From contig JAGFNK010000619.1 in assembly GCA_025769875.1 (NCBI GenBank), forward strand, positions 1 through 29,820: 29,820 nucleotides of DNA, read 5' to 3'. Positions 1 to 9,770 of this stretch are shown piece after piece. The translations under genes and the position numbers were made by a program. Every line of letters starts with the position of its first letter. The first letter of the stretch is position 1. Under the pieces are notes generated by a model that saw only the letters and a list, made by a program, of their open reading frames with translations, ran no database searches and was not told the origin of the DNA. The stretch is from Russula earlei. Taxonomy: Eukaryota; Basidiomycota; Agaricomycetes; Russulales; Russulaceae.

Positions 1-1485
1 TTATCACTGGCCTCGTGCGTAAATGCATTTTTCCTCACATCTGGTTGCCTATCAGTGACTAAGACGTTTTCTCCTGCTATCTAACCACTATTCTCAGTAA
101 CGAGAATAAACGCTTTCCAAGAAAACCAAAAAAAGCCACCGCTCTTAAGCTGACTAACCATCACGATCCCATCTACGAACCTTTATCAGTATCAGAAACC
201 TCCTTTGTACCAGTCGTGTCTGTTCTTCCCCTCATTCATCACCCTTCGCGTCCGACAACAACAGTCTGTAAGAATTTCATGCCCCGCCTTTCGGAGTGTA
301 ACTGATGGGCTAATTGTTGTAGTGATTAACGATTTATCATCCACGTATGGGAAGAGCCCCAATTTGTGAACAACTGGGTCTTGACTCTGTCGATGACGGC
401 GCAGAGTCCAGCAATGTGCAGGCATTGGGTCTTAGGAAGAATCTGAAATGGAAAAATGGTTCCACCTTGACTGTTGCCTTCGTGGGGACTTTGGCGACGT
501 CTCGGAAGATGAGTTGGGCTCGGAAATTGGTGAGGAAGTATGCGCATACCTGGTCAAAATATGCAAACATTCGGTTCACCTTTCGAGTCAAAAGTAAGTG
601 CCCTCGGATTCACAGTACTTCATACCAACCATTGTTTTCCATCGTAGGACCTCAGAATGCTACGATTCGCATCTGTTTTACAAGAGAAGGGAACTCATCG
701 TCCCAGGTAGGGACTAATTGCAGGAAGGTTCGCCAGGGTCCCACGATGCGGATTAGGATCCGCTCAACATCCAAGCGTTACTTTCTCAGACAATCAGCCC
801 TTCATGAGTTCGGTCATGTGTGGGCCTTATCCACGAACATCAACATCCTGGTCGACGCATCGAGTGGAACAAAAAAGCAGTCCAACGTGCTTACCCCCAT
901 TGGAGTAAAAAGAAGGTCCGGAAGAATATCTTTGATCACTATGAACCAGGCGAAGTGGACGCTTCGGACTTTGATGCGAATTCGATCATGATGTATGAGA
1001 TTCGTTCGGAGTGGACACACGGAAAAGTTCTCCACCAAACGGAAGTCCCACTTGTCCCCCGGTGATAAATCTGCTATCCGAGAGATGTATCCACCAAAAA
1101 AGAAGGCTACGATTAGGTGCGTTCGCAGCTTACTAGTTTGCTGGGCTCGTAGTAGTGAGCTACTTTGACGGCCCATTGGATGCGAAGCGTCTGGGAGACG
1201 TTGGCGGTCACACTTTTCCTTGCCGAACTTGGTGAAAATCGCTTATTAGCGAGGACTGTACATTCCCTTCACACTTTTGATCTGGCTCCTCTCCTTTTCT
1301 GAGTTGCTCAATGTATCACCTGGTATAGATCATCCACCACATCATACGAAGGCCTCCATCATCCGAGGTGTGCTGGAACAACATCGGTTTTGTGTTTTCT
1401 AGTGCAGCATGGGTTCTGAGTAAGTCACTGACTATCTCTCTACTTTAGTTCTTTCTTCCACAAATCTGTTGATCATGTTGATCAC
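1..1485. repeat. Direct repeat copy 1 (metallopeptidase segment)
   Basis: This stretch matches about 12345-13840 in the same orientation. The match covers the 5' flank (the shared tttgtaccagtcgtgt block and the gccccgcctttcggag block), the whole peptidase gene and about 370 bp of 3' flank (the shared gtaagtcactgactatctct block). The left limit lies at or beyond the window edge, because similarity is still visible near position 30. Short similarity resumes at about 2185-2220 (tgcactgctaagtgactt), which suggests that roughly 700 bp were inserted into this copy after duplication. Confidence 0.85.
347..1117 (+). pseudogene. HEXXHXXGXXH metallopeptidase, frameshifted copy
   Basis: This is the broken sister of the intact gene at 12671-13450 and encodes the same zinc-dependent, astacin-like (metzincin-type) peptidase. 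The ATG at 347 aligns with the ATG of the intact copy. A 54-nt GTAAGT...TAG intron at 594-647 is conserved in both copies. Relative to the intact copy there are three 1-nt indels. One base is missing at about 820, inside the zinc motif (HEFGHV, then a shift, then GLIHEH). One A is gained in the A-run at about 1021-1025. One T is lost at the stop codon at about 1114, which removes the TAG. The frame after the first indel still reads well to about 1020 (SIMMY-type Met-turn region at about 985), so decay looks recent, unless the indels are assembly errors. No signal peptide is visible. Peptidase family and homology are clear; loss of function is inferred. Confidence 0.8.
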
Positions 1486-1700
1486 GTTGAAGCGTGTCGG
1501 GGACACTTGAGTGAGTAAGAGTGGGGCTGACTGGTCCCAAGGAAAGAGAGTGGAGCAAGTGGGCGCGCGTACAGTCGTTCGAGTTCGGACAGAGGCAGAC
1601 GTCAAGGAGGAGATCTTATTATTCTGAGTCGACTGGATTGTGCTACTACAGAGTAGCTAAGAGTTTTATATACAGAGAAGAAGTACTAAAGATGGAAGGA
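1118..1700. other. Non-coding 3' flank of peptidase copy 1
   Basis: No coding region is supported here. The first 370 bp are the 3' flank shared with the second repeat copy. The rest (about 1485-1700) has no match in the second copy and includes a TATA-like ttttatatacag at about 1664-1675, of unknown relevance. Confidence 0.6.
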
Positions 1701-2095
1701 ATGAAAGGAAATCGAGACCAGGCGAGGCGGTCGAGGTCATGGTGAAAGGCCTGAGACGCGAAGGCGTCGCGTGTGAGGGGGCGTGGCGTGCGCGCATGCT
1801 CGGTGGTGAGGGCTGGGCGATGCGATGTACGTCTTGATATCGGGCGCGAGGTAGTAGCGCGCGCATGCGGTTGTTGGCAAGGGATGAAAGGGATTGAGGC
1901 AAGAAAGGGAATCGAGACTGGGCGAGGTGGTCGAGGCGGTCATGAAAGGTTTTGAGACGCGAACGCGTCGCGTGAGCCGAAGCGTGGCGTGCGTGTGCGC
2001 GTGGTCGGTGGCGAGGGCTGGGCGATGCGGTTGAGGTCTTGACGTCAGGCGCGAGGTGGTAGCGTGGGCATGCGGTCAGTGGCAAGGGAGAGAAG
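1701..2095. repeat. Tandem duplication of a 200-bp unit
   Basis: Two imperfect units start at 1701 and 1901, exactly 200 bp apart. Both contain, in the same order, an atcgaga block, a gcgaggyggtcgagg block, a tgaaagg..gagacgcga block, a gtggcgtgcg block, a gagggctgggcgatgcg block and a gcgcgaggtrgtagcg block. The unit is rich in CpG and has no convincing open frame. It lies inside the extra DNA that separates the two arms of similarity between the peptidase repeats, so it arrived, or expanded, only in copy 1. Confidence 0.8.
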
Positions 2096-3607
2096 GAGGG
2101 CATTACGTCGTGTCGCGTCGCGTTTCCGTACGTGATTCCGTGGCCAGCCATAATCTTCCTTACAACGTTTCCTTATCATTTATATGTTTTGTCTCTTGTA
2201 TGCACTGCTAAGTGACTTCACTGCCTTGTTTCGACACGTTGGTGTGTCTGTGGTGCGAGAGGAAGTTGTTCGCCCAAGGGGACGGTTAGGCTAGAGGTTG
2301 AAGAAAGGATGGAAGGGTGATGGGGAAAAGAGCAAGGAAGAGTGCCACTAGAAGACAACGTTAGTGGGCAACGCAGGGTGTGACTATGGACAACGGGGAT
2401 GGAGCGGTGGGAAAAGGGCGCGACGGTGGGCGACTGATGGAATTGGGCCTGAGGCGGCGGCAACGTTCAGACGTCAGTAGGCGAAGCTGCGGCTCTAGAG
2501 TGGCAAGGCACAAGACTTGAGCAACAGAGGCTGTGGTTGGTGAGAGTCTGGCGATGGTAACTAGTAAGACGGCGGGGGAGGCAATTGCGTGTGGTGCTAT
2601 AACATCGACGGCTGAAATTGAAGCTTCGGGGAACCGAACGCGAAACAAGATGGGGCGACAGAGTCAATTGGTGATACCAAGGTCGGGACTGGTGAGGTAA
2701 CAAGGCAGCGTGGTCGAGAAGCGACGAAACGGCCAAAGCTATGACTGATGGAACTGGGTGCGCAGGGGCTGAGACTGATGCTGAAGAGCGATAGACGAAG
2801 CTGACGTGGTTGGTGAGACTAAGAGCGCAGCGGCGGCGGCAGACAGAGCCAAGGCAGGGGCGATGGGGCGAATGACGCTAAGATGTCGGTGGACGAAGAT
2901 GTGTCGGAGGCCGGGGTATCCGAGATGAGGGGCGGAGGCGTCTCGACGAAATGCAGCGGCACGCGCGAGTCGAACAAATGGGAGAGAAAAGGAGAAGGAA
3001 GAAAACCTTTCAAGAAAAGGGTCGCACAGAGTAGAGGGAGGAGCTGATGCGCTCGAGATGAATCACTTGCCTTCGTCCTCAAGATGAAGGCGGGTTTAAA
3101 TACATTGAGAGCAAGGGGTGGGACTAGGCGGGTATCATATCATACTGGAATGGGCGTAGTGCGAGGCGGATAGCTAAAAGGGGTAAATATATATTCTGAG
3201 ACATTGGGGTTATATGAAGCATGGAATGCGAGGTGTCGTCGCGCGATGTTAAGACGAAAGAGGGTCAAAATAATTCCTAATGGGATATAGTACGTACGCG
3301 GGGAGTCGGGTATGGGTGTATGTGCATTGGAGATCGCGGCGTTGAGGCCATGTGCGTAACAAAACTAGACTTGAAGGGGGGGGGTAGTGAGGTTCTCGAG
3401 GCTGTAAGTATGGTAAGGTCAGGTCTGAGAGAGCGGGTAGGATCTTGAGCGTTGAGGCTGTGGCGGGTGGGTGTGCGATTGGGCGTAAATGGTAGCGGTG
3501 TCGGAGGCGAAGAAGAGAGGGTGTGTGCGTCGAAGGCAAGAGGCGGAGGCATGGAGGTGTTTGCGTGTGTGTTGGAGGGGGAATGGAAGGTAATGGTCCA
3601 CGTGCCT
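2096..3607. other. Non-coding G-rich region, no gene supported
   Basis: The plus strand is strongly purine-rich, especially in G, over most of this stretch, so open frames on the minus strand are Pro/Ser/His-rich shadows without recognisable domains. Short similarity to the second repeat resumes at about 2185-2220, and a gttcgccc..aggggaag-like block near 2266 has a counterpart near 14360. A run of nine G lies at about 3377-3385. No promoter, RNA gene or transposon end is recognised before the MULE terminus at 3608. Confidence 0.5.
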
Positions 3608-3655
3608 ATACTATCAGTTATGGGGAACTCGGCACTGTATCGCCATCTCGGCAGT
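3608..3655 (+). repeat. Left terminal inverted repeat of the MULE
   Basis: This starts with atactatca, then gttatggggaactcggc and ccatctcggcagt. About 40 bp are the inverse of 7905-7944. The same arrangement opens the element at 11366, and the DNA just inside (tttcattttyccctgtatct) is also shared with that element. Confidence 0.85.
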
Positions 3656-4005
3656 TTCATTTTTCCCTGTATCTGCTTGAACAACTCCATTGAAATTTTC
3701 ATAGTATTTTGGCTGGGGTCACACCTGCATCACACCTGCATCATGCCTTCTGTCATGGCAGAGGGTGGAGTTTGATTCCAGCTGGGTGATCTGTACACTG
3801 ACTCAAAGGGGTCTGGGAGTCTTTGACATTTAGCGGTGGGTTGAATTACCATAAAAGGTGATTGTGTTGGCAAGAGAATTGGGACTTCAATCACGTGTTA
3901 ACAGATGTAATTTAGTTATATAAGTGTGTTAATAATAAGATAACTCCTTACCATTTTCCCCTACCAAAAAAAAAAGAAATGCAATCTCATTTATGATTGA
4001 TTGGC

Positions 4006-6496
4006 ATGCCATCTGCATCATCTGCCCATTCCGGCCCAAGCACCCCTTTTGCGACACAATGTTTTCAGATCACTGCCAATTCTGGTAAGAGGGGAGGACT
4101 CAATTATGACCGGGAGCATGGTGGATACCCCATGGAATGGCTGACAGCAGCCAATTTTGACACATGGCACCGGCAAGAAGAATTGGCTCACTCAATTGAA
4201 TTGATTACATCCAGCACCAAGCATGGGCAGGGATGGACAAAGAAGGTTTTCATCTGCTCCCACCAACTATCCAGGGGAGCTTCGAGTTATGTAAAGAAGC
4301 ACCCTGATTGCACATGGAGATCCAAGATCAAGAAGATGGGTTGCCATTGCTGAATAGTCATCAAGTCTTATGCACATGTGCCTACCATTCTTGGACAATA
4401 TGCAAGCAAGCATGACCATGAAATTAGAATGGCTAATCTCACTTACACATGAATGTCACATGTAGCACATGATAAAATTAAATTCATGCTGTCAAAGAAG
4501 GTTGATCCACAGGAAATAGTAAGTGCCTGTATTGAATTTATTTTATTTTTATTCGCTAACTTACTAATGGAAAGGTACATGATATTCAGGATTCATTGCC
4601 CGATGGCAGCTGAGACCAATTCATCTCACTCTGGGATGTAAGCCACATGGCCCAGGAAATGGAAGATGAGATTATCAGGCTGCATCCAGAGGATGCTATC
4701 TCCACCAGGCTCTGGTTGGACAGATTTACAGATGAAAAAATAAATGTTTTTTACAAAGACAGGCTGCACAGTGCCCCATCTCAATCAAATCTGCAGGAGG
4801 ATGCATATGTATTATGCATCCAGACCCCTTTCCAAATGAAGGAATTCTGCCGCCTCAGGAATGGCTTCATCGGTATTGATGCAACTCATAATATTACTCA
4901 ATATCCAGACTTCTTATTATTTACCATGATTGCACATGATCACTGGGGACATGGTGTGTAATATTTACTAAATGTCAATTTAGTGCACTAACCTTTTCCG
5001 GATAGGTGTGCCTGTTGCCTGGATGCTGGCATCCAATGGAACAAAGGACACAATATCCTTTTTTGTCCATTGGGTCAGGGATGCCAGTCCGGCTATCTGG
5101 CCATCTATAATTATGACAGATCGTGATGCTGCACAGATTGCTGCCCTCAAGATTGCCTATCTGGGAAGTTGGATATGGCTTTGCAAGTGGCATGTGTTGT
5201 GCATGATGTGATCACACTTCAATGCTAATGATTTTCCTGATCTATGGGATAAGATCAAGAGATGGGTACATACAGATGATCAGGCCAACTTTCTACAAAT
5301 CTGGGAGGAGATCTCCACTGATCCTCAGGTTCTATCTTGGGTCTCAATGGATGCCTGTGGTGCATATGTGGTCCATGGTTTACTGGAAAAATTGCCATTT
5401 CTTTGAGGAAGGGGACACCAACATGTTGATTGAAGTGTATGTGATCCTCCTGATCTAAAGATAAGATGACTCAATCTTTTTAGATATCATCATGTCCTCA
5501 AATCACATCGGCTCAACAGCAAGCACAATTGGCAGATTGATCAAATATTATTTGTCCTAGTGCGTTGCATGGTGCCATATTACCAAAACAGGCATGAATG
5601 GCAGAACATCGGGCTTGATGGTCAGGACCTGGCAGCTGACAGGCATCTTATAATTTTCACCCATGCTGAGAGCATCTCACAAGATTCAATCTTGCAATTT
5701 GATGAGATCTGCTTTCACATCACTTCACAATCCCGTTCTGGCACATTTTACTCAATCAATCTGATGAAGTCAACTTGTGATTGCACAGATTATCCCTGGA
5801 TTAGATTCTGCAAACATATTGCAGCAATCTACATCCACTTTCCCTACCTCTGTCCTGAGGGGAGCACACAAAAGGAAAGTGCAAATAGATCACCTGACCC
5901 CCCATCCCCATCATCTTCTTCATCCACACCGAGGGAGAGCCTAGTATCTCTCTCACAGGAGATCATATCATTATCATGTGATCTAACATCTAGGCTTGAA
6001 AATGCTAATCAAACAGTGGAGATTGTTGAGGCTGCATGGGTCGCCAAATATGGTTTGGCAGCCACAATCAATTTAAAATTCAAGGCTCAAAGGTCTTACC
6101 TGATAAGAAAGTGATTGTGCCCAATCAGAAAATGTGGATGGAGCATATGGGTGTCAAACTCAAATGGGGCCCAAAACAATGGACCAGTCACCCCAATGTG
6201 TGGGGATTGACAGCGTGAAGCATCAGTGTCGCTAAGGGAAAGTGCCACCATGTTCACAATGATCTGTACACCAGGGCGAACAGTCAGGCAAGTGTGCCAA
6301 GCCCGATGCAACATCTGCCGCTGCGAATGCACACACACATGCCCTCAGGGAACCATTGCCCCTCCCTCAGAACCCCCCTCCCTCTGATGCCACCACCTCC
6401 CTTGCACCAGGTCCCTTTGGACTTGCACTGCTGCCTCTAATGGCCTCAACTGCTGCTGTTCCTTACAATACAAAATCTTTTTTTGTATCAGTTTAA
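4006..6496 (+). pseudogene. MULE transposase with SWIM zinc finger, decayed
   Basis: This is the remnant of a Mutator-like DDE transposase that would have moved the surrounding element. In order it has an N-terminal domain; the MULE core with GIDATHN (first catalytic Asp near 4878) and TDRDAAQ (second Asp near 5119), followed by a CKWHV motif; and a SWIM finger with CDC near 5775 and CKH near 5808, with a Pro/Ser-rich tail. Plausible introns are 4519-4589 (GTAAGT..CAG), 4954-5005 and one ending at 5483. Four in-frame stops at 4351, 4450, 4611 and 5209 are all TGA. Frameshifts occur near 5330 (between the two halves of the core), near 6085 and between about 6200 and 6300. After these the tail reads open to a TAA at 6494-6496. 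The ATG at 4006 is the first in frame; the true start is unproven. The gene cannot make a full protein as it stands. Confidence 0.85.
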
Positions 6497-6876
6497 TTTA
6501 TTTGTCTAATAGCTAATAAATAAGTCATTGAATATATAATTGAGAAAATGATTTGGTATCATTTAAATGCATGATTGATGCACTGATTCTCTTGCCAACA
6601 CAATTGCCTTTTATGGTAACTCAACCCACCATGAAAAGAACGCAACTGGGTCTGGGTCACTGTAGTTCTACCTTGCATCAATGCCATGTTACAGGCAGTC
6701 CAGCTCACCACATGAATCAAAGAGCACCTTGCTGCACATCCAGAGTTGGAAACCCACAAACATTTTGTGGGACTCTATGGGAGATGATGTAGTAGTAATA
6801 ATCCATGTCCCTCATCATCAGTAGGACCCTCAGCACAACAATTTGCACAACAATTTGCCTCACACCACTCAGTTTT
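6497..6876. other. 3' non-coding part of the MULE
   Basis: No gene is supported here. The segment around 6678-6700 (atgccatgttacaggcagtc) recurs at 11666-11690 in the short element, which shows that this is internal MULE DNA kept in the deletion derivative. The region ends at the solo LTR. Confidence 0.6.
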
Positions 6877-7710
6877 TGTTACGAACCAAGGCCAGGTCCT
6901 GGCCGTAGCTTGTCCTATTTCACTCAAGAGAGACCTCTCTCACTTTGCATTGCCAACTCCCTTCCATTTAACTGGGCTATCCCCCCTGCGGTACAAGATA
7001 TCGCTATTGCAAAGGCACTATAACACGACCAGGCACCCGTTTCCTAATTGGGTAATCATTGTGTGGCACCCACATGGTCACCCAGCCACCATGGACCCGA
7101 AACAGCGGCACAAACTCTTAGAAACTGTTGCATAACTCATCTGACATCATCAAGGCTCCAATGACATCATGGCTGACTGAGCAACTCCACAGTGACCTCA
7201 TAGGCTCACTAAGCGCTCCACAGTGATATCATAATGATGTCATTGCTCCACAATGATCAGTAATGCGCTCAGTAAGCCTGAAACTTGACACAAGCAAGTT
7301 TATGCCTCTGTAGTCCTATTGGATGGTACCAAAGAGTCTAGAATAGTCCCAGTTCTTTGTAATTGACCCTGTACACTGTATATAAGCCCCAATGAAGCAT
7401 GGCAGTTGTCAGACTGTCCATTTGTGATACTCTCATCTTCCTGGGTACTCCCCTGCGACCGCTCAGTCTAAAGTCCTCCCTCGTCCTCAAGGTACTCTTC
7501 AATGACTGCCTTGTTTAAAGCCCCTCGCTGCACTGGCCTCTACTCTTCGCCTCTGCCTCCTGCAACATGTACCAGTCCCCATCTGGTATCTTCTAGTCAT
7601 TTGGCTCGTCCTCCTGTTCAATGCCGTTTACGCTGCGTACCGTCTGTTCTGACCCTTGCCCACCTGCTCCTGAGTCCTTAGTGATCAGCAGTACGTGTCT
7701 TGACAGTTTT
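6872..7710. repeat. 5-bp target-site duplication GTTTT around the solo LTR
   Basis: GTTTT lies at 6872-6876, immediately before the LTR's first TG, and again at 7706-7710, immediately after its last CA. A 5-bp duplication is usual for Ty3/gypsy- and Ty1/copia-type integrases. Confidence 0.85.
6877..7705 (+). mobile_element. Solo LTR (829 bp) nested in the MULE
   Basis: The sequence opens with TGTTACGAACC and closes with TTGACA (TG...CA), and is flanked by identical GTTTT repeats. It has no retroviral-type coding sequence, primer-binding site or partner LTR, so it is a solo LTR left by LTR-LTR recombination. A TATA-like gtatataag at 7378-7386 would serve as the U3 promoter if the plus strand is the sense strand; orientation is inferred from that alone. 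Its superfamily cannot be told from the LTR. The clean target duplication makes it younger than the MULE it interrupts. Confidence 0.85.
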
Positions 7711-7904
7711 TACTGCACCTTACAATACTACTGTACCATTCCAGACTCAAGATTGGAATTTTGAACCAGATTTCACTTGATCCATTACAACTGAGAAATA
7801 TATTTAGTCCCCACCTAATTGTAAATAATGTGGGGATGTTTCATCCCAGGCAGACTTTGATTTGGCATGTGTTACATGTCCGTTACATTTTTGTGACATT
7901 TGTG

Positions 7905-7944
7905 ACTGCCGAGATGGTGATACAGTGCCGAGTTCCCCATAACT
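7905..7944 (-). repeat. Right terminal inverted repeat of the MULE, outer end missing
   Basis: Read on the minus strand it matches the left TIR from agttatgggg through ggcagt with one mismatch. The outer atactatca present in the other three ends of this family in the window is absent. The next bases (TA, then GGCCC) belong to the Harbinger end. Confidence 0.8.
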
Positions 7945-7946
7945 TA

Positions 7947-8131
7947 GGCCCATGATACCAACCAAGAATTCTTGAACTTCAAACTTGAACTTGAATTTCG
8001 GGATTTTCTGGGAGTGACTGGTGTGACCAGTGTGATATAAGTGACATTGCATATATGATAAACTAATAGGTTTTTTTTTAATATGAGTTTTTATTCACTT
8101 GTGATTTGCATATTCGCGTATTGTGATTGCA
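7947..8131 (+). repeat. Left TIR of the Harbinger element
   Basis: This is the inverse of 11076-11272 with few mismatches. Conserved pieces include gtgactggtgtgaccagtgtg, itself a partial palindrome, and a t-run after aactaatagg. The inner end has AT-rich words of the tgatttgcatattcg type. Confidence 0.85.
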
Positions 8132-8266
8132 GCCGTGACTGGGAACTGACTCAGTCCGCTTGTGTCCGCTGAATGTTGCCGAGGCATACTGTAGGGCCCA
8201 GGATCCATGCACATGGAGCGAGAGATTTTTGAAGAGGAAATGGAAAATCTTTTTTTGAGAAAAATA

Positions 8267-9560
8267 CTATTCAATAACACGTTCTGCGTGGTCCCTCTGA
8301 ATTCTCTGATACTGCTCCCACATGTCATCAGCAATTTTATCTCGCCTGATATTTGCTCGCTCCCTCTCACGCTGTGTCACAGGGCCTGTTCCAAGTTCAC
8401 CAACCAGTGCTTCCTCTTCTTGTGCGTCCATCGAGGTCAGCCACTTGGTCGTCAAAGGTGCCAATCTCCCTAGAGTCATATGCACGAATAAGATTGTGAA
8501 GTGCTGCAAGCACACATGGGATGCGTGCTTGAACTCCCATGTCATACTTGTGGGGTTGTGAGAGAATCTTGAAATGCCACTTGAGAATTCCAAAAATGCG
8601 TTCAATGACATTGTGAACTTGGGCATGATGCAAATTGAACAGCTCCTTGGGTGTGCGTGGCCTAGGACAAACATCAGTGAGACAACTTGAAAGTAAGACA
8701 ACAAAGACTCACCTTGTGCGAGCATGGCCCCATTCAGCTAGATGGTACTGCACGCCTCGATAAGGGGTGAGAAGTACATCTGACGAGGCAAAACCCGCAT
8801 CACCAAGATAATACTTCCCCCTTGGGACACAAAGATCAGAATGATGTGCTGCGTGAAAAAGTGTCGCATCAGCAGTGGAACCCTCCCAACCAGTCAGCAG
8901 GTAGGTGAAGCAGAGGTCAAATGAGCATCCCACAAGGCTGTTCTGTGTGAGACCTCCTTTGCGGTTCCTTGCCGCATCATGCTCTGCAGCAGTGGCAAAA
9001 CAGTCGATATGTGTACCATCAATAGCACCCAGCGCGTCCTTGAGAAATGGAAAGAATTTGGGGTTGCTTTGGATGAAGGGGTGAGGGGGTGAATCGGCAT
9101 CGGGAAGGCGCACAAATGTGGTGTAGAAGGGAGGGCTCGAGAGAACACCTAGAATTCTTTTTAAATACCTAGCTATCCATCAGACAACATCTGAAAGAAA
9201 CCTGAGAGATACTTACTTTGAAATGGTGCAGGGTGACCACTGAAAACGCTCTCTGACATGTGTCGATGGCAGCCCTGTGACAGCTGTATAAAGGAAGATA
9301 GCAATTTGTTCTTCGACTTGGACATGTTGTGATGATGAGATACCAAGTCGTTGGAGGATCTGCTGGAGGATGATAAATACTTTTTTATGCACCCCAAGCT
9401 CAGTCCGAATGTGCTCTGGATGGCCAGTGAGTAGGTCCTCAACCGACTTAGCCCCAGTGTATGAAGATGTGTGATATGGGATAGGAGGACGATAGAGGGG
9501 TTCAAGGAGCTCAAGTAATGCTTGGCAGCAAAGTAGGAGAACAGTTGACATATTTAACAT
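8267..9560 (-). pseudogene. Harbinger DDE transposase (HARBI1-like), frameshifted
   Basis: It encodes the nuclease/transposase of the surrounding element. From the ATG at 9560 (minus) there is an N-terminal helix-turn-helix-like region (EEQIAIFLYTAVTGL), then the DDE_Tnp_4 fold: first Asp in GAIDGTHID (near 9020), second Asp in YLGDAGF (near 8800), Glu in VIERIFGILK (near 8605). A clean 51-nt intron lies at 8662-8712 (GTGAGT..TAG) and restores GHARTRPRTPKELF. The junction between the helix-turn-helix part and the core (about 9150-9215) does not splice cleanly: SK is followed by YLSGFFQML in another frame, and the next segment, beginning VLSSPPFY, lies behind a non-GT donor. A further 1-nt shift near 8430 separates DDQVADLDG from the acidic tail MDAQEEEALVGE. 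All catalytic residues remain, so the breaks are recent or partly unrecognised introns. Confidence 0.8.
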
Positions 9561-9770
9561 GACATAGAGCCGTTGGTGCCATTGGCGTCACCATTGTACC
9601 CATTGCTGATGAGGGTTATTGGGCATCTTGAGCGAGGGAGGGGACAACAATGGGGACAAAGTGTGCAACTTTTTGACAGAAAATTTTTTTGGCACATCAC
9701 ATGTAATTTCACAATATGTGAAATAATTTATTTGCATACACATACATGACACAACAACACAAATCATCGC

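Larger units (their letters stand above)
3608..7944 (+). mobile_element. MULE (Mutator-like) DNA transposon, degenerate
   Basis: The element is bounded by terminal inverted repeats and carries a MULE transposase remnant. The left TIR, about 3608-3655, contains tatggggaactcggcactg and ccatctcggcagt. The reverse complement of the same blocks lies at 7905-7944, with one mismatch in the inner part. A solo LTR (6877-7705) is inserted in the 3' half. The outermost nine bases of the left TIR (atactatca), which are conserved at both ends of the related element at 11366-11991, are missing at the right end, where the Harbinger element begins directly. No target-site duplication can be seen, as expected if the right flank was lost. 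The coding part is poor in CpG and carries several TGA codons. Confidence 0.85.

Noticed and set aside
1420..1450. Conserved gtaagtcactgac...ctttag in the 3' flank of both peptidases, as a 3'-UTR intron
   Set aside because: Donor, branch-like ctgac and acceptor are present, but the span is only about 30 nt, shorter than all other introns in the window; it may just be conserved flank.
3452..3775. 107-codon plus-strand frame and opposing minus frames before and across the MULE left end
   Set aside because: The frames run from G-rich spacer across the MULE terminal repeat and show no domain; they are chance frames.
3765..3800. tRNA B-box-like tttgattccagct repeated at 11590-11605
   Set aside because: No A box or cloverleaf at the right distance; it is shared MULE interior sequence.
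6805..7135. Open frames of 60-70 codons that could be read as gag remnants
   Set aside because: They lie inside or across the edge of the solo LTR defined by TG..CA and GTTTT duplications, so they are LTR sequence, not a gene.
8207..8561. Plus-strand open frames of 79-88 codons
   Set aside because: They are antisense shadows of the Harbinger transposase, whose DDE motifs read on the minus strand.
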